From NCBI GenBank assembly GCA_964543275.1, contig CAZIWW010000001.1, positions 1 through 64,000 on the forward strand: a DNA stretch of 64,000 nt. Reading direction: 5' to 3'. A program made the position numbers and the translations under genes. Positions 32,807-41,841 of this stretch are shown here, in pieces (position 1 is the stretch's first letter; every line of letters starts with the position of its first letter). The notes below the pieces were generated by a model. That model saw nothing but the letters and a program-made list of their open reading frames with translations. It did no database searches and was not told the DNA's origin. The DNA is from CAZIWW01 sp964543275 (GTDB lineage Bacteria; Patescibacteriota; Minisyncoccia; Moranbacterales; UBA11712).

Positions 32807-33985
32807 GTGAATAATCTTAATCTTAAAAACATCAATCTTTCTCCCATCAAAGAGATGGAGCTCCGGGCGTCGAAGATTCCCGGAGTTGTTTCATTGGCGC
32901 AGGGCGTGCCTTCCTTTGACACGCCAGAAGTGATTAAAAGAAAAGCTGTCGAGGCTATTAAGGATGGCAAAGTGGCTAAGTATTCTTTAGCGCCGGGGAT
33001 TTTGGAATTGCGGGAAGTGATTGCCCAAAATCTGGAGGGAGAGAATAAGTTCTATGATTTTGAAACGGAAATTATCGTAACAGCAGGCTCCATTGAAGCT
33101 ATTACGGCGACTTTTCTCACTATCCTTGACCGAGGCGACGAAGTTTTAATACCAGATCCGAGTTACACTTCCTATCAGTCGGCTATTAAAGTAGCTGGAG
33201 GTGTCCCTGTTTTTGTTTCGCTTAATGAAGATCAGGACTGGGCGCTTGATATTAAAGGGATTAAAGAGAAGATAACGGCTAAAACCAAAGCCATTCTTTT
33301 CTGCAATCCCAATAATCCCACCGGAACAGTTTTTTCCAAAGGGCAGTTGCTGGAATTGGCTGAAGTGGCCAAAGAACATAGCTTGTACATTTTAAGCGAT
33401 GAAGTTTATAAAGATTTTGTGTATGGAAGCAGCGGGCGGTTATTCTCCGTGGGAGAGATAAGAGAGATTAGGGACAGAGTTGTGTATATTTTTTCGTTTT
33501 CCAAAGCTTGCGCTATGACCGGTTGGAGAGTAGCCTTTTTAGCTACGGACCAAAAATTAGCTTCTAAAGTTCTGGCGGTTCACGACGCTATGGTAACCTG
33601 CGCGCCGGTGGTTTCCCAGTATGCCGCCTTGGCGGCGCTGGAGATGGCTCGGGAGGAAGTAAATAATTTTAAAGAAATTTTTCAGAAAAGAAGGGATTTA
33701 ATTTGTTCTCGTCTGGATAAGCTAAGCGAAGTTTTCACATACCAAAAGCCGAACGGCGCTTATTTTATTTTCCCCAGGATTAATGAAGAATATCTGCGGA
33801 AAATTGGCGGTGGTGGCGGATCTTGGAAATTTGCTATAGAATTACTAGAAAAGGCAAAGGTGGCGGTAGTGCCGGGCGCGGCTTTTGGGCCGACCGGTGA
33901 AAATCATGCCCGGATGTGTTTTGGGAGGAGCGAGGAAGACATAAACGAGGCGTTTGAGAGGATGGAGAGGTTTTTAGGGAATTAA
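32807..33985 (+). CDS. Class I/II PLP-dependent aminotransferase (aspartate aminotransferase-like)
   Basis: 392 aa, fold type I. N-terminal LAQGVPSFDTPEVIKRKAVEAIKDG, substrate-side FCNPNNPTGTVFSKGQL with the conserved Asn, SDEVYKDFVYG with Asp and Tyr, and the Schiff-base lysine in YIFSFSKACAMTGWRVAFL. The C-terminal Arg in MCFGRSEEDI would bind the substrate carboxylate. It resembles AspB/PatA-type enzymes; the amino donor cannot be fixed. GTG start. It stands alone with no amino-acid pathway genes near, as usual for CPR. Confidence 0.9.
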   Translation: MNNLNLKNINLSPIKEMELRASKIPGVVSLAQGVPSFDTPEVIKRKAVEAIKDGKVAKYSLAPGILELREVIAQNLEGENKFYDFETEIIVTAGSIEAITATFLTILDRGDEVLIPDPSYTSYQSAIKVAGGVPVFVSLNEDQDWALDIKGIKEKITAKTKAILFCNPNNPTGTVFSKGQLLELAEVAKEHSLYILSDEVYKDFVYGSSGRLFSVGEIREIRDRVVYIFSFSKACAMTGWRVAFLATDQKLASKVLAVHDAMVTCAPVVSQYAALAALEMAREEVNNFKEIFQKRRDLICSRLDKLSEVFTYQKPNGAYFIFPRINEEYLRKIGGGGGSWKFAIELLEKAKVAVVPGAAFGPTGENHARMCFGRSEEDINEAFERMERFLGN

Positions 33986-34062
33986 GAATTAAGAATTAAG
34001 AATTTAGAATAATGAATATTGAGTCCGCTTTATTCTACATTCTTAATTCTTATTCAAAATTC
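33986..34062. repeat. AAGAATTAAGAATTAAGAA spacer hairpin
   Basis: Tandem GAATTAAGAATTAAGAATT immediately after the aminotransferase stop faces ATTCTTAATTCTTATTC at 34038-34055. Same word family as 28887. Confidence 0.7.
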
Positions 34063-34080
34063 TTTTTGTGATATTGTAAT

Positions 34081-34824
34081 ATGAAGTCTTTATTTAAGGA
34101 AACGGTCCAATACTACCTCAAATACCTTACCAAATTCGTTCTTTGGCGGCATAGGCCGTTTGTGGTAGTAGTAGCAGGCAGCACCAATAAAACGATTGTA
34201 AAGGATTACATTTTAAAGTTCCTGCGGGAAAAATACGGCGAAGAGGAAGTGCGCGGCAATCCTCGCAGTTATAATACGGAGATTGGTTTGCCTCTGGCCA
34301 TTCTTTATCTTGATTCGGGAGAATCGTCGGTTATAAAATGGATTAAAGTTTTACTTCGAGGGACTTGGAAGGCGCTGGTAGAGTCAAAATTTCCGTCTAA
34401 GCTGGTGCTTGAGCTGGGAGTTGATAAGCGGGGCGATATGGAATATCTTCTTGGAATTGTGCGGCCTGATGTCGCCATCATAACCAACATCGAGGGAAGT
34501 TATTCCGATACGGATTCGAGTCTTGACGATATTTTCGAAGAATTTAGGCTGCTGGTTGAAAAAGTTCCTAAAGAAGGAAAAATATTGCTCAACTTTGATG
34601 ATCAGCGCGTCTCTGATTTGGCTAACCTGACAGAGGCTGAAGTTGTTTCTTACGGGTTCAATGAAGAATCTAAAGCGCGGGCGCGAAATTTAAGAGTAAG
34701 TGTTGCGGGACAGAGTTTTGATTTTAGCTTCCGGAATGAGAAGGAATTGGTTGAGATAAGGAAGTATGGGCGGCATTATGTTTACGCTTGGATGGTTGCC
34801 AAAGTGATAAAAAGTATTCTTTGA
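34081..34824 (+). CDS. Short MurF-like Mur ligase homologue without C-terminal domain
   Basis: 247 aa resembling the middle (ATP-binding) domain of MurF. FVVVVAGSTNKTIVKDYI sits where Mur ligases have GTNGKTTTK, so the P-loop is degenerate (N for G before K). RGNPRSYNTEIGLPLAIL, LVLELGVDKRGDMEYL and PDVAIITNIEGSYSD match MurF in order. The protein stops at the GRHYVYAWMVA helix, where MurF continues into its third domain of about 140 residues that binds the amino acid. It could be a divergent ligase partner, a regulator or a truncated gene. It lies directly before ftsQ, where dcw clusters often carry mur genes. Confidence 0.75.
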   Translation: MKSLFKETVQYYLKYLTKFVLWRHRPFVVVVAGSTNKTIVKDYILKFLREKYGEEEVRGNPRSYNTEIGLPLAILYLDSGESSVIKWIKVLLRGTWKALVESKFPSKLVLELGVDKRGDMEYLLGIVRPDVAIITNIEGSYSDTDSSLDDIFEEFRLLVEKVPKEGKILLNFDDQRVSDLANLTEAEVVSYGFNEESKARARNLRVSVAGQSFDFSFRNEKELVEIRKYGRHYVYAWMVAKVIKSIL

Positions 34825-34829
34825 GTTGT

Positions 34830-34869
34830 TCGAGGTTTCACCTCAAGCATGTTCGAGGTGAGACCTCGA
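34830..34869 (+). repeat. TTCGAGGTTTCACCTC hairpin before ftsQ
   Basis: TTCGAGGTTTCACCTC faces GAGGTGAGACCTCGAA with one mismatch. It occupies the whole spacer, and the right arm provides a GAGGTGAG ribosome binding site for the ATG at 34870. Confidence 0.7.
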
Positions 34870-35748
34870 ATGTTTTTCCAAAAACCAAAAAGAAAAACTA
34901 AATCCTGGCAGAGGAAAAGTCCTAAAATATACTCGGCAGCCCCAAGGAAGATTAAGAGGGATAGGAAATTTACCATAGCCCGCTTTTTTTATTGGATTTT
35001 ACTGCTTAGCTTTATTGGTGTTTGCGGGTATTTGTTTTTATTTTCCCCGCTTTTAGATGTAGAAGTGATATCAATAGAGGGAAACGAGAGCGTTCCCGCC
35101 GAAGAGATTACCGCTGTGGTGAATTCAGTTATTTCCGGAGAATACCTTGATTGTTTTTCCAAGCGTAATTTTTTACTACTCAACAAAAGGAAAATAAAAG
35201 AAGCTTTAAAAAGTAATTTCAGTCGTGTAAGCAGAGTGGAGGTTGAAAAGAAATTTCCCAAGACAATTTTAATAAGCGTGGTGGAGCGGGGAGCCGAGCT
35301 AATCTGGTGCAGCGGCGGAGTGTGCTATTTAGTGGATGACAGCGGATTGGTTTACTCCGGCGCCAGCGGAACGGATGAGGAATTGCGAGATGAAAACTTT
35401 TTAACTGTTATTGACGACAGCGCTCGGCCGGTTGATATCGGGGGGACAACGTTTGATCAGGAATTTATTAAATACTTGAAAGAAATGAATGCGGCGCTGA
35501 AAGACGAAATTAAATTGGTGGAGAAGGAAAATTATCATACTCCTTCTTTAGCCTCGCGGGAAATTACGGTAAAGACTAAAGAAGGATGGTTTTTAAAATT
35601 AAGCTCACTGATTCCTTTCAAGGAAATAAAGACCATAATCTTGACTGTTTTTGAAAAAGATCCAATTCTAGCGGATGCGGAAAAAAGAAAAAGACTTGAC
35701 TATTTGGATTTAAGGATTAAGAATAAGGTGTATTATAAGTTAAAGTAA
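34870..35748 (+). CDS. ftsQ: Cell division protein FtsQ/DivIB-like
   Basis: A bitopic divisome protein, 292 aa from ATG 34870. An in-frame ATG at 34849 lies inside the hairpin; 34870 is favoured by GAGGTGAG 9 nt upstream. Basic cytoplasmic tail (PKRKTKSWQRKSPK), transmembrane helix about 42-62, POTRA domain (LDVEVISIEGNESVPAEEITAVV), then the FtsQ beta domain with KFPKTILISVVERGAELIWC and VCYLVDDSGLVYS. No ftsA or ftsZ is visible before the scaffold gap. Confidence 0.88.
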   Translation: MFFQKPKRKTKSWQRKSPKIYSAAPRKIKRDRKFTIARFFYWILLLSFIGVCGYLFLFSPLLDVEVISIEGNESVPAEEITAVVNSVISGEYLDCFSKRNFLLLNKRKIKEALKSNFSRVSRVEVEKKFPKTILISVVERGAELIWCSGGVCYLVDDSGLVYSGASGTDEELRDENFLTVIDDSARPVDIGGTTFDQEFIKYLKEMNAALKDEIKLVEKENYHTPSLASREITVKTKEGWFLKLSSLIPFKEIKTIILTVFEKDPILADAEKRKRLDYLDLRIKNKVYYKLK

Positions 35749-35800
35749 AAACTCAAAACTAAAAGGTCAAAACCGCAACTCAAAACTAGAAACTGTTTTT
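35749..35800 (+). repeat. AACTCAAAACTAAAAGG spacer repeat next to the gap
   Basis: Iterated CAAAACT words with no facing arm in the assembled sequence. The partner may be in the 100-N gap that begins at 35903. Confidence 0.5.
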
Positions 35801-35820
35801 TATTTAAGGAGGAGAGTGAG

Positions 35821-35902
35821 ATGGCACATTCTTGCGTAGTGAAAGTGAAAAGGCGTGGAGTAAGTTTCGGCAGGATATTTCTGGGGAGAATCGAGGAAGT
35901 TA
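35821..35902 (+). CDS. 5' fragment of an unknown gene, cut by the scaffold gap
   Basis: AAGGAGGAGAGTGAG places a strong ribosome binding site before ATG 35821. The frame reads MAHSCVVKVKRRGVSFGRIF and on to the gap, basic and without stops for 27 codons. Too short to identify. A second open frame starts at 35832. The terminator at 36020 beyond the gap would serve this gene. Confidence 0.35.
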
Positions 35903-36002
35903 NNNNNNNNNNNNNNNNNNNNNNNNNNNNNNNNNNNNNNNNNNNNNNNNNNNNNNNNNNNNNNNNNNNNNNNNNNNNNNNNNNNNNNNNNNNNNNNNNN
36001 NN
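35903..36002. other. Scaffold gap (100 N)
   Basis: Exactly 100 N, placeholder length. Confidence 0.95.
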
Positions 36003-36019
36003 AAAGAATTTCCACTGCT

Positions 36020-36050
36020 AAAAGCGGCTGGGGAACCAGCCGCTTTTGAT
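36020..36050. terminator. Bidirectional-type terminator between converging genes
   Basis: AAAAGCGGCTGG and CCAGCCGCTTTT form a perfect 12-bp stem with GGAA loop. The A-start/T-end makes it usable from both sides: from the gap-truncated plus gene and the minus glycosyltransferase gene ending at 36063. Confidence 0.85.
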
Positions 36051-36062
36051 TTTGCCATATGA

Positions 36063-37955
36063 TTATTTTATATCCTCAATCTTGTAAATCATTATAGAAT
36101 GCCCGATTGAGGCGTAAGGCTCGCGGGCGCGCAGCCATCCGTAGTCGGGTTCGCCGAAATTTATTTTATAATAGAGCGAGTTTTGCAGGAAAGTGGCCGA
36201 GACAGCGTACCAGCCGTTTTCTTGCCCTCTGTCGGCGTGCCAGATAATGGCTTTGTCCCCCAGATAATGCTTTACGTCTCCGCCGCCGAAATAATCGACC
36301 CGGATTTTGTCGATATTATTTTCTTCAACCCAACGGGCCAGTCTTTTTAATTCTTGTCCCCAGTCCACGTTGGAGTCGGTTACATATTTGTAGCCGTTTT
36401 TTGATCCGCCGACGAGTTCGTTAAAGTAGGCTAGATAATATGGGTAAGCGAAAGCTGTTTCGGCGATCAGCCAAATAATAAGAATTGAGATTATTCCGCT
36501 AAAAACTTTTTTATAATTTTTCTTGAGCTTGCCGCCAAAGACAACTATTTCTTTGGATACTAGAATATAAACGAAGGGCAAAATAGGGAAAAGATGGCGA
36601 AGGCCGATGTTAAGATTTCCGGTAATGCTGGTGTAAAGATAAACGGTTATAAAAAGGAGCATGGAAAATTCGGCGATATTGCGGTTAAGATATTTTTTTA
36701 GATTTGCGAAAACCAATTTTGGAAATCTCCGCGCGTTATTCTTGAGAAATAACCAAAAGCCAATTGCCATAGCTGAAAGAATTAAAACTAAACTGGGTAT
36801 GGGCTCTTTAATAAGAAAAACTAATGGGAAGTAAGAAGTAAAACTTTGGTTGGTGACTTCGCCAAAGAAGTAAGTGGTGTTGCCGCCGGAGACGCGGCCG
36901 ATTACCATAAGTAGTCCGGTGAAGTACTGACTGTAAGGACGCAAGACAGGGTTATCGGCCATTTGATGAAGATGGGGAGCAATTGATTGCTGAAGCCCGC
37001 CGTAGAGCTGGGTGTCAATGAGTTGATGGATTTTTCCCGCCGGCATTTTGTAGATATTGATGGCGTAAACAACCCATATTACCAAAAAGCAGATGATTGC
37101 AACGAGGACGAAAGAGGAAAAGTAAAGGTAAATTTTGCGCAGCCGCAGTTTTTTGATTTTAGATGAACCTAGGAAGGAAAAGTTGATTTTTTCTTTTCTG
37201 AAAATTGCGTACAGGAGAAGAATCAGTCCGAAAACTGGAAACAGCAAGACAGCCGAGAATTTTGCCAGTTGAGCCAATCCAAGGAAAATTCCGGCTAAAA
37301 TTATTGTTTTGTAATTTGGCGTTTTTAAGTATTTAACGAAGAAATAAAAAGCGAAGAATAAGAAAGCGGCGATGCCGAGATCGGTGGTGACATAATGGTT
37401 ATGCCCGAGAATGTTTGGGTCAAAAGCGTAGAGGGTTAAAGCTAGCAGTCCAGCCTTGATTCCGAAAAGTTCCTTGGCCCAAAAATAAATAAACCAGCCT
37501 AAGAGGAGAGAGATAAGAATAATGGGGAGACGGGACCAAAATAAAATTTGTTCGGTGTTGTTATTGGGGAAGTAAACCCCGCACCAATTTTCGATTTTAG
37601 AAATAAGTTTATCCTTTTCGTCAGGCGAATTTTGTTCTTGGGAAATTGGCGACGGGTAAATAAATCTCCACCCCGCGTTCCACTGACCATTGGCATCGGT
37701 AGTCCAGAATTCTTCGTTAACGGGAAAGGTTAAGTTAAGAAACTGCAAAGGTATTCCGGACAAGTCCTTGATTAACGGCGGATGCTCTGGATTAAGCCGA
37801 AAGTCGTGATACTTGAGGTAAGTGTAGCCTGCCGGAATGTGAGCTACTTCGTCCATAATAGCCGCGTCGCCTAGGGAGACGCCAAGGGAAACGATAAACA
37901 TAATAACAAGGATGGCGGCTACGATGAATTTTGAGTATTTTTCGAGCAACTTCAT
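36063..37955 (-). CDS. GT39/PMT-type polytopic membrane glycosyltransferase
   Basis: 630 aa with an N-terminal helix, about ten more transmembrane helices, and a soluble C-terminal domain. The first external loop carries MDEVAHIPAGYTYLKYHDFRLN, whose D-E pair matches the catalytic acid region of the PMT/ArnT GT-C superfamily, and NPEHPPLIKDLSG. It would transfer a sugar from a polyprenyl-phosphate donor to protein or glycan on the outer face. Acceptor unknown. The C-terminal part GWYAVSATFLQNSLYY is seen in related bacterial enzymes. It lies downstream of a second GT-C gene on the same strand. Confidence 0.85.
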   Translation of the reverse strand: MKLLEKYSKFIVAAILVIMFIVSLGVSLGDAAIMDEVAHIPAGYTYLKYHDFRLNPEHPPLIKDLSGIPLQFLNLTFPVNEEFWTTDANGQWNAGWRFIYPSPISQEQNSPDEKDKLISKIENWCGVYFPNNNTEQILFWSRLPIILISLLLGWFIYFWAKELFGIKAGLLALTLYAFDPNILGHNHYVTTDLGIAAFLFFAFYFFVKYLKTPNYKTIILAGIFLGLAQLAKFSAVLLFPVFGLILLLYAIFRKEKINFSFLGSSKIKKLRLRKIYLYFSSFVLVAIICFLVIWVVYAINIYKMPAGKIHQLIDTQLYGGLQQSIAPHLHQMADNPVLRPYSQYFTGLLMVIGRVSGGNTTYFFGEVTNQSFTSYFPLVFLIKEPIPSLVLILSAMAIGFWLFLKNNARRFPKLVFANLKKYLNRNIAEFSMLLFITVYLYTSITGNLNIGLRHLFPILPFVYILVSKEIVVFGGKLKKNYKKVFSGIISILIIWLIAETAFAYPYYLAYFNELVGGSKNGYKYVTDSNVDWGQELKRLARWVEENNIDKIRVDYFGGGDVKHYLGDKAIIWHADRGQENGWYAVSATFLQNSLYYKINFGEPDYGWLRAREPYASIGHSIMIYKIEDIK

Positions 37956-37965
37956 TAAGTTAAGA

Positions 37966-38124
37966 GTCCAAAGTGTAAAATTAAAGTTGCGGTTTAAAAT
38001 TAAAAGCTGCTGGCAAACGTATTCAATAACTTTGAACTTTAAACCGCCGCGCTCGGCTTCGTCCCGCCAAGGAGGGATTAAGGCGGGCGGGCAGCTTTTC
38101 GCTTTTAACTTTACGCTTTGAACT
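37966..38124. repeat. AAAGTGTAAAATTAAAG hairpin with nested GC-rich element
   Basis: AGTCCAAAGTGTAAAATTAA (37968 on) faces CTTTTAACTTTACGCTTTGAACT (38102-38124). Inside, GCGGTTTAAA faces TTTAAACCGC perfectly, and a CGTCCCGCCAAGG...GGCGGGCGGGCAGC palindrome sits at 38057-38097. Fills the spacer between the two GT-C genes. Confidence 0.8.
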
Positions 38125-39802
38125 AATTAATATTGATCACAAAAAAATCTATCTCGCTGCCGGGTTGAGAAATCACTTTCATAGTTATAGCATTGGAAAA
38201 AACTGCTCTTATTTTATTTTCTATGCCCTTATCATAATTCATTAAAACTACTTTAGCTATAGGCTTCAAGCTGGCGGGATTAAAATTTGGATCGAGGTAG
38301 CTGATACTCGGTGTCTTAGAATAAGTTAACAACTTGATCACGTGAGCCGAGATTGGCAATCCGTCGTCCATTGTTTTTCCGCCGCCGTTAACAACCACAT
38401 ACTTGTTAATATCTTCCGGTAATTCATTGAGATAGGCGGCCATCTCCGTAAAGTTCTGATTGAAAGCTTGACGGACTTCAAGACTTTGGCCCCAGTCTAT
38501 AAAATATCTTTTCACGGAAACGAACCCGCTCCAGGTGATAGATAAAATTAAAAAGATATAGATTACTGTTTTGAGATTAGCGCTTTTAATTTTGTCAGTT
38601 TGCCTAAAAACCAGCTCGATAAAGCAAGCGGATATAAGCAAGACCGCGGGAAGCGCGCCGATAACGCGGAGTGAATGGGGGAGACCTTCGTAAGTTAAAA
38701 TTCCCGGAAGAAGCATAACGGCAAACCAAGATAAAAGCAAAACGGTGATCGCAAGATTATCGTTGTGTTTTCGATTTTTAATTCTTTGATACATTAAGTG
38801 AAAAAATTGCCAAGCAAGATAACCGAGTCCGGCTAGAAAAAACAAGCCGATTATGAATTGGAGCTCTGGCTGGGAAGGCAGGTTGTGCCGCCAGTTTTGG
38901 TCTCCGTGAAAATTAAAAGATCCTAAATTTAGAGCGGCGCTGATTCCCAAAGCTTTAAAGAGATGACCTTGATTTACTTCCGGATTTAGCACCGAGACGC
39001 TGCCGGTTCTGGCACTGAAATGTTCAGGATGCGAATAGAAATCTGCCAGCATCGGAGAAGCTGTTAGAAGCGCGAGTAGTGTAAACACGGCAATTTCTTT
39101 CCAATGATTTTTTAGAAAGTTTTTCTTGGCTGCGATTAAGGCGGCCAGCAGGGCTATTAAAATAAGCGGAGCTATGCGGAAGGCGATATAAGTATGGATT
39201 CCCAGGCCGAAGAAAACACCGGCTAAAATATAATTGTATAATTTTTTGGTTCGCAGGCCGCGGAGCAGGAAGTAGAACGAGAAAACCAAGACGAACGGGA
39301 GCATAATAGCCCGAAAGGCGATGCGGCTGAAGTTGAGATGCCAAAAGGAAGTAGCGGTTAAAAATCCGGCGATGGCGCCTGCTCGCCAGCCGCCGAACAA
39401 TTCCCTGGCCAAAAGAATCATTCCCAAAACGGTAAAAATCCCGAAAGCGGCCGACCATATCCGAAGCGTTGCCGCGCTGACGCCGAACAGCTTAAATCCC
39501 AAGGCGATAAGATTTATAAACAATCCCTCCCGGCCGTAGTTGTTTTCGTAAAAAAGTTTCCAGTGGCTGGCCTCGTTGGCTTGGATAGCGTCGGTTCCGT
39601 GAATGGCTTCGTCTGGATAAACTCCAGGAGGCAAACTCTCAAGGTGATAAATTCTAACAAATAAGGCAACGAACAAAATAATTCCCACAAGAACCGGGTA
39701 GGCATATTTTTTGTATTTCAGCCAATCTGTGGATTTGCTTCGTTCCTTTCTGTGGTCAAATTTAGTTTTTCCCCTCGATACTTTTTTGGTATTTTTTTTC
39801 AT
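38123..39802 (-). CDS. GT39/ArnT-like polytopic membrane glycosyltransferase
   Basis: 559 aa. Very basic cytoplasmic start (MKKNTKKVSRGKTKFDHRKE), helix at about 32-50, then the external loop LESLPPGVYPDEAIHGTDA with the GT-C D-E motif, NNYGREGLFINLIALGF, and RLPLxA-like RIWSAAFGIFTVLGMILLARELFG. About ten helices follow and a short soluble end. Probably transfers a lipid-linked sugar at the cell surface. It is upstream of the 36063-37955 gene on the same strand, so the pair may act on one glycan. Confidence 0.87.
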   Translation of the reverse strand: MKKNTKKVSRGKTKFDHRKERSKSTDWLKYKKYAYPVLVGIILFVALFVRIYHLESLPPGVYPDEAIHGTDAIQANEASHWKLFYENNYGREGLFINLIALGFKLFGVSAATLRIWSAAFGIFTVLGMILLARELFGGWRAGAIAGFLTATSFWHLNFSRIAFRAIMLPFVLVFSFYFLLRGLRTKKLYNYILAGVFFGLGIHTYIAFRIAPLILIALLAALIAAKKNFLKNHWKEIAVFTLLALLTASPMLADFYSHPEHFSARTGSVSVLNPEVNQGHLFKALGISAALNLGSFNFHGDQNWRHNLPSQPELQFIIGLFFLAGLGYLAWQFFHLMYQRIKNRKHNDNLAITVLLLSWFAVMLLPGILTYEGLPHSLRVIGALPAVLLISACFIELVFRQTDKIKSANLKTVIYIFLILSITWSGFVSVKRYFIDWGQSLEVRQAFNQNFTEMAAYLNELPEDINKYVVVNGGGKTMDDGLPISAHVIKLLTYSKTPSISYLDPNFNPASLKPIAKVVLMNYDKGIENKIRAVFSNAITMKVISQPGSEIDFFVININ

Positions 39803-40187
39803 TTTTATTTTGACAATTTTTGCGGGGATGTCTCTGCCGGAATATCTTCGTTTCTCTGCTGAATATTTTATCTCATCTGCAGTTTACCAGCAAATTTTTT
39901 AGATTAATTGAAAATTGACGTATAATATGCGATCGCATTTAAGTGTTAAAATGGTTTTGTGTTTTTGGGTCAGGTTTACGTTATTTGTGTTAGTTTGGAA
40001 AAGTTGTGTGCTTTGCGGCTTTGCTGTGGTTTGCTGTGGTTGTATTAAGTAATTTGACCGCTGTGAGAGTGATCGAGTTACTTGAGCACATGTCCATTTG
40101 GATAAAATTGCAAAACATGTTATTATAACACCATAACTTGCAAAAGGTGCTTTTCTCGCCTTTTGTCTTGGCGTAAAGAAAACAAAA
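39803..40187. other. Divergent spacer between GT-C gene and SpoIID gene
   Basis: 385 nt. Contains TATAAT at 39921, a GCGATCGC octamer at 39929, repeated TGCTGTGGTT words near 40022-40045, and a CAAAAGG/CCTTTTG hairpin at 40141-40165 about 25 nt before the GTG start. No ORF of note. Promoters for the flanking divergent genes must lie here, but none has good spacing. Confidence 0.4.
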
Positions 40188-41690
40188 GTGCTTAAGGGAA
40201 TAGAAATCTCAAGTAAAATAAAAATCCTTATCATCAGCTCCGTGGCATTGGTTGTATTATTTATACTGTGCCCTTTTGAGCTAGGCGCGGTTTCTTCGGA
40301 TGCTGGTCAGGGAGCTAAAGTAACAACGGCTCAAGCCCAGACGGCCGAAGAAGTTTCCGATGACTACGAGCTTTATCAGAAGTATCTTTTGTATAAAAAA
40401 TATAAGAAGAAGCGACTTTATAAAAAATACAAGAAATATAAAAAATACAAAAAAAAGTATAAATTTGATAGTAAGGCGGAGAGAAGACAGTATAAAGAAT
40501 ACTACAAGCTTTATAAGCTCTACAAAAAAAATCCTGGTCGCTACAAGCGCTATGCCAGATATTACGAACAGTACAAAAAGTACCGCGGGTATAAACATAA
40601 GTACAAGCCTTACCGAAAATACAAAAAGTACGGTAAGTATAGAAAGTATAACAAGGCTTCTTATAATAAGTATAAAAAATACGGATCAAAAGCTTATAAA
40701 GATGGCTACAGCCGATACTTGAATGCCCAGGGAAAACAGACAACGGGGATAGTTAACTTGGGCGAGGCTGATTTAGGTGGTGGATTGCTTGGCCCGAACA
40801 TCTCGGTTGGCATTCAGAGCTATACTAAAAATGATTTGAGGAACAGCCCTTTTAAGATCAGCGCCAACAAAGACTATAACATCAGAGACAAGAACGGGAA
40901 TATAATCGCTTCGGTTTCTGCGTCTGCTCGGACTAAGGTTAAATACGCTTCGGGCGGCAATCTGAAGATATATGGATCAATAACAGAGAGGACTGTAGCT
41001 GCGGAGGTCAGGTTTGACGCCACCGACGGCAATAACGATGATTTGATTTTTGATGTAAATAAGCCTGGCTCAAGTTACGATCGTTACCGCGGTAAAATAA
41101 AACTTCGCTTTTACGACAGCTCTAAATCCAACTGCGATCGCATTTGGGTTATCAACACTCTGCCGCTGGAGCATTATGTCTGGGGAATGGGGGAGATTAG
41201 CGGGACGGGACCAATGGCTCATAATCGGGTGATGACCACCAGCTACAGGACTTACGGTTATTGGAAAATTAAATTCAGCACTAAGTACGCCGCCCAGGGT
41301 TTTAAAGTCGACGCCACATCTGGCAACCAGATTTATTATGGCTATGATTACGAAATAGCGCACCCCAGAATTAGGTCAGCCGCTGAAGATACTCGCGGAA
41401 AAATTGTAATGTATCACGGTAAAATAGCTATTACTCCTTATAGTTCTTGGACCGACGGGCGGACCCGCAGTTGGAAAGAGCGCTGGGGGTCGAGTAATTA
41501 TCCTTGGTGCAAGTCTGTTCCTGACCCATACGGCAAACATCCCTCCAAAAGTACTTCTCAATTGGTGCGAGAAGGAAATCATATGGTGGGTTTAAGCGCC
41601 CACGGCTCGCTCGACCGAGGCGACCATTGGGATTGGGAAAGGATTTTAAAATATTATTACAGCGGGATAGATATTGTTGGGGTGTATTAA
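40188..41690 (+). CDS. SpoIID/LytB-domain protein with a long Lys/Tyr-rich tract
   Basis: 500 aa, GTG start. Signal anchor at about 10-30 (ILIISSVALVVLFILCPF). Residues about 64-171 are almost only K and Y with some R, in repeats such as YKKYKKYKKYKKKYK and KLYKLYKKNPGRYKRY. A beta region follows (about 200-300), then a SpoIID domain: NTLPLEHYVWGMGEISG, HNRVMTTSYRTYGYWKI, AAEDTRGKIVMYHGKIAIT and HMVGLSAHGSLDRGDHW, the last matching the AxGxS-type end of the family. SpoIID enzymes are lytic transglycosylases acting on denuded glycan; the usual catalytic Glu would be the E of LEHYVWG or nearby. The KY tract is highly basic and may bind anionic wall polymers or nucleic acid. Confidence 0.85.
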   Translation: MLKGIEISSKIKILIISSVALVVLFILCPFELGAVSSDAGQGAKVTTAQAQTAEEVSDDYELYQKYLLYKKYKKKRLYKKYKKYKKYKKKYKFDSKAERRQYKEYYKLYKLYKKNPGRYKRYARYYEQYKKYRGYKHKYKPYRKYKKYGKYRKYNKASYNKYKKYGSKAYKDGYSRYLNAQGKQTTGIVNLGEADLGGGLLGPNISVGIQSYTKNDLRNSPFKISANKDYNIRDKNGNIIASVSASARTKVKYASGGNLKIYGSITERTVAAEVRFDATDGNNDDLIFDVNKPGSSYDRYRGKIKLRFYDSSKSNCDRIWVINTLPLEHYVWGMGEISGTGPMAHNRVMTTSYRTYGYWKIKFSTKYAAQGFKVDATSGNQIYYGYDYEIAHPRIRSAAEDTRGKIVMYHGKIAITPYSSWTDGRTRSWKERWGSSNYPWCKSVPDPYGKHPSKSTSQLVREGNHMVGLSAHGSLDRGDHWDWERILKYYYSGIDIVGVY

Positions 41691-41699
41691 GGAAGTTTA

Positions 41700-41815
41700 A
41701 AGTTTAAAACTCAAAGCTCAAAATTATAGTGTCGTCCGTCTGCCAGCCCGCAGCAGATGCAGCGTTTCTGGCGGGCAACGGTATTGCATTTCGGGCAGGC
41801 TTCGCGACGACATTT
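41700..41815. repeat. Spacer hairpin with CAAAGCTCAAAA words and GC-rich core
   Basis: TTTAAAACTCAAAGCTCAAAA followed by TGTCGTCCGTCTGCC...GGCAGGCTTCGCGACGACA. TGTCGTC (41733-41739) faces GACGACA (41806-41812), with CTGCC and GGCAG inside. Confidence 0.65.
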
Positions 41816-41841
41816 TGTAATTTAATTAATAGTATGTCACG

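Noticed and set aside
35800..36015. Reading frames running across the N gap
   Set aside because: They are open only because N codons hide stops; they do not support a gene.
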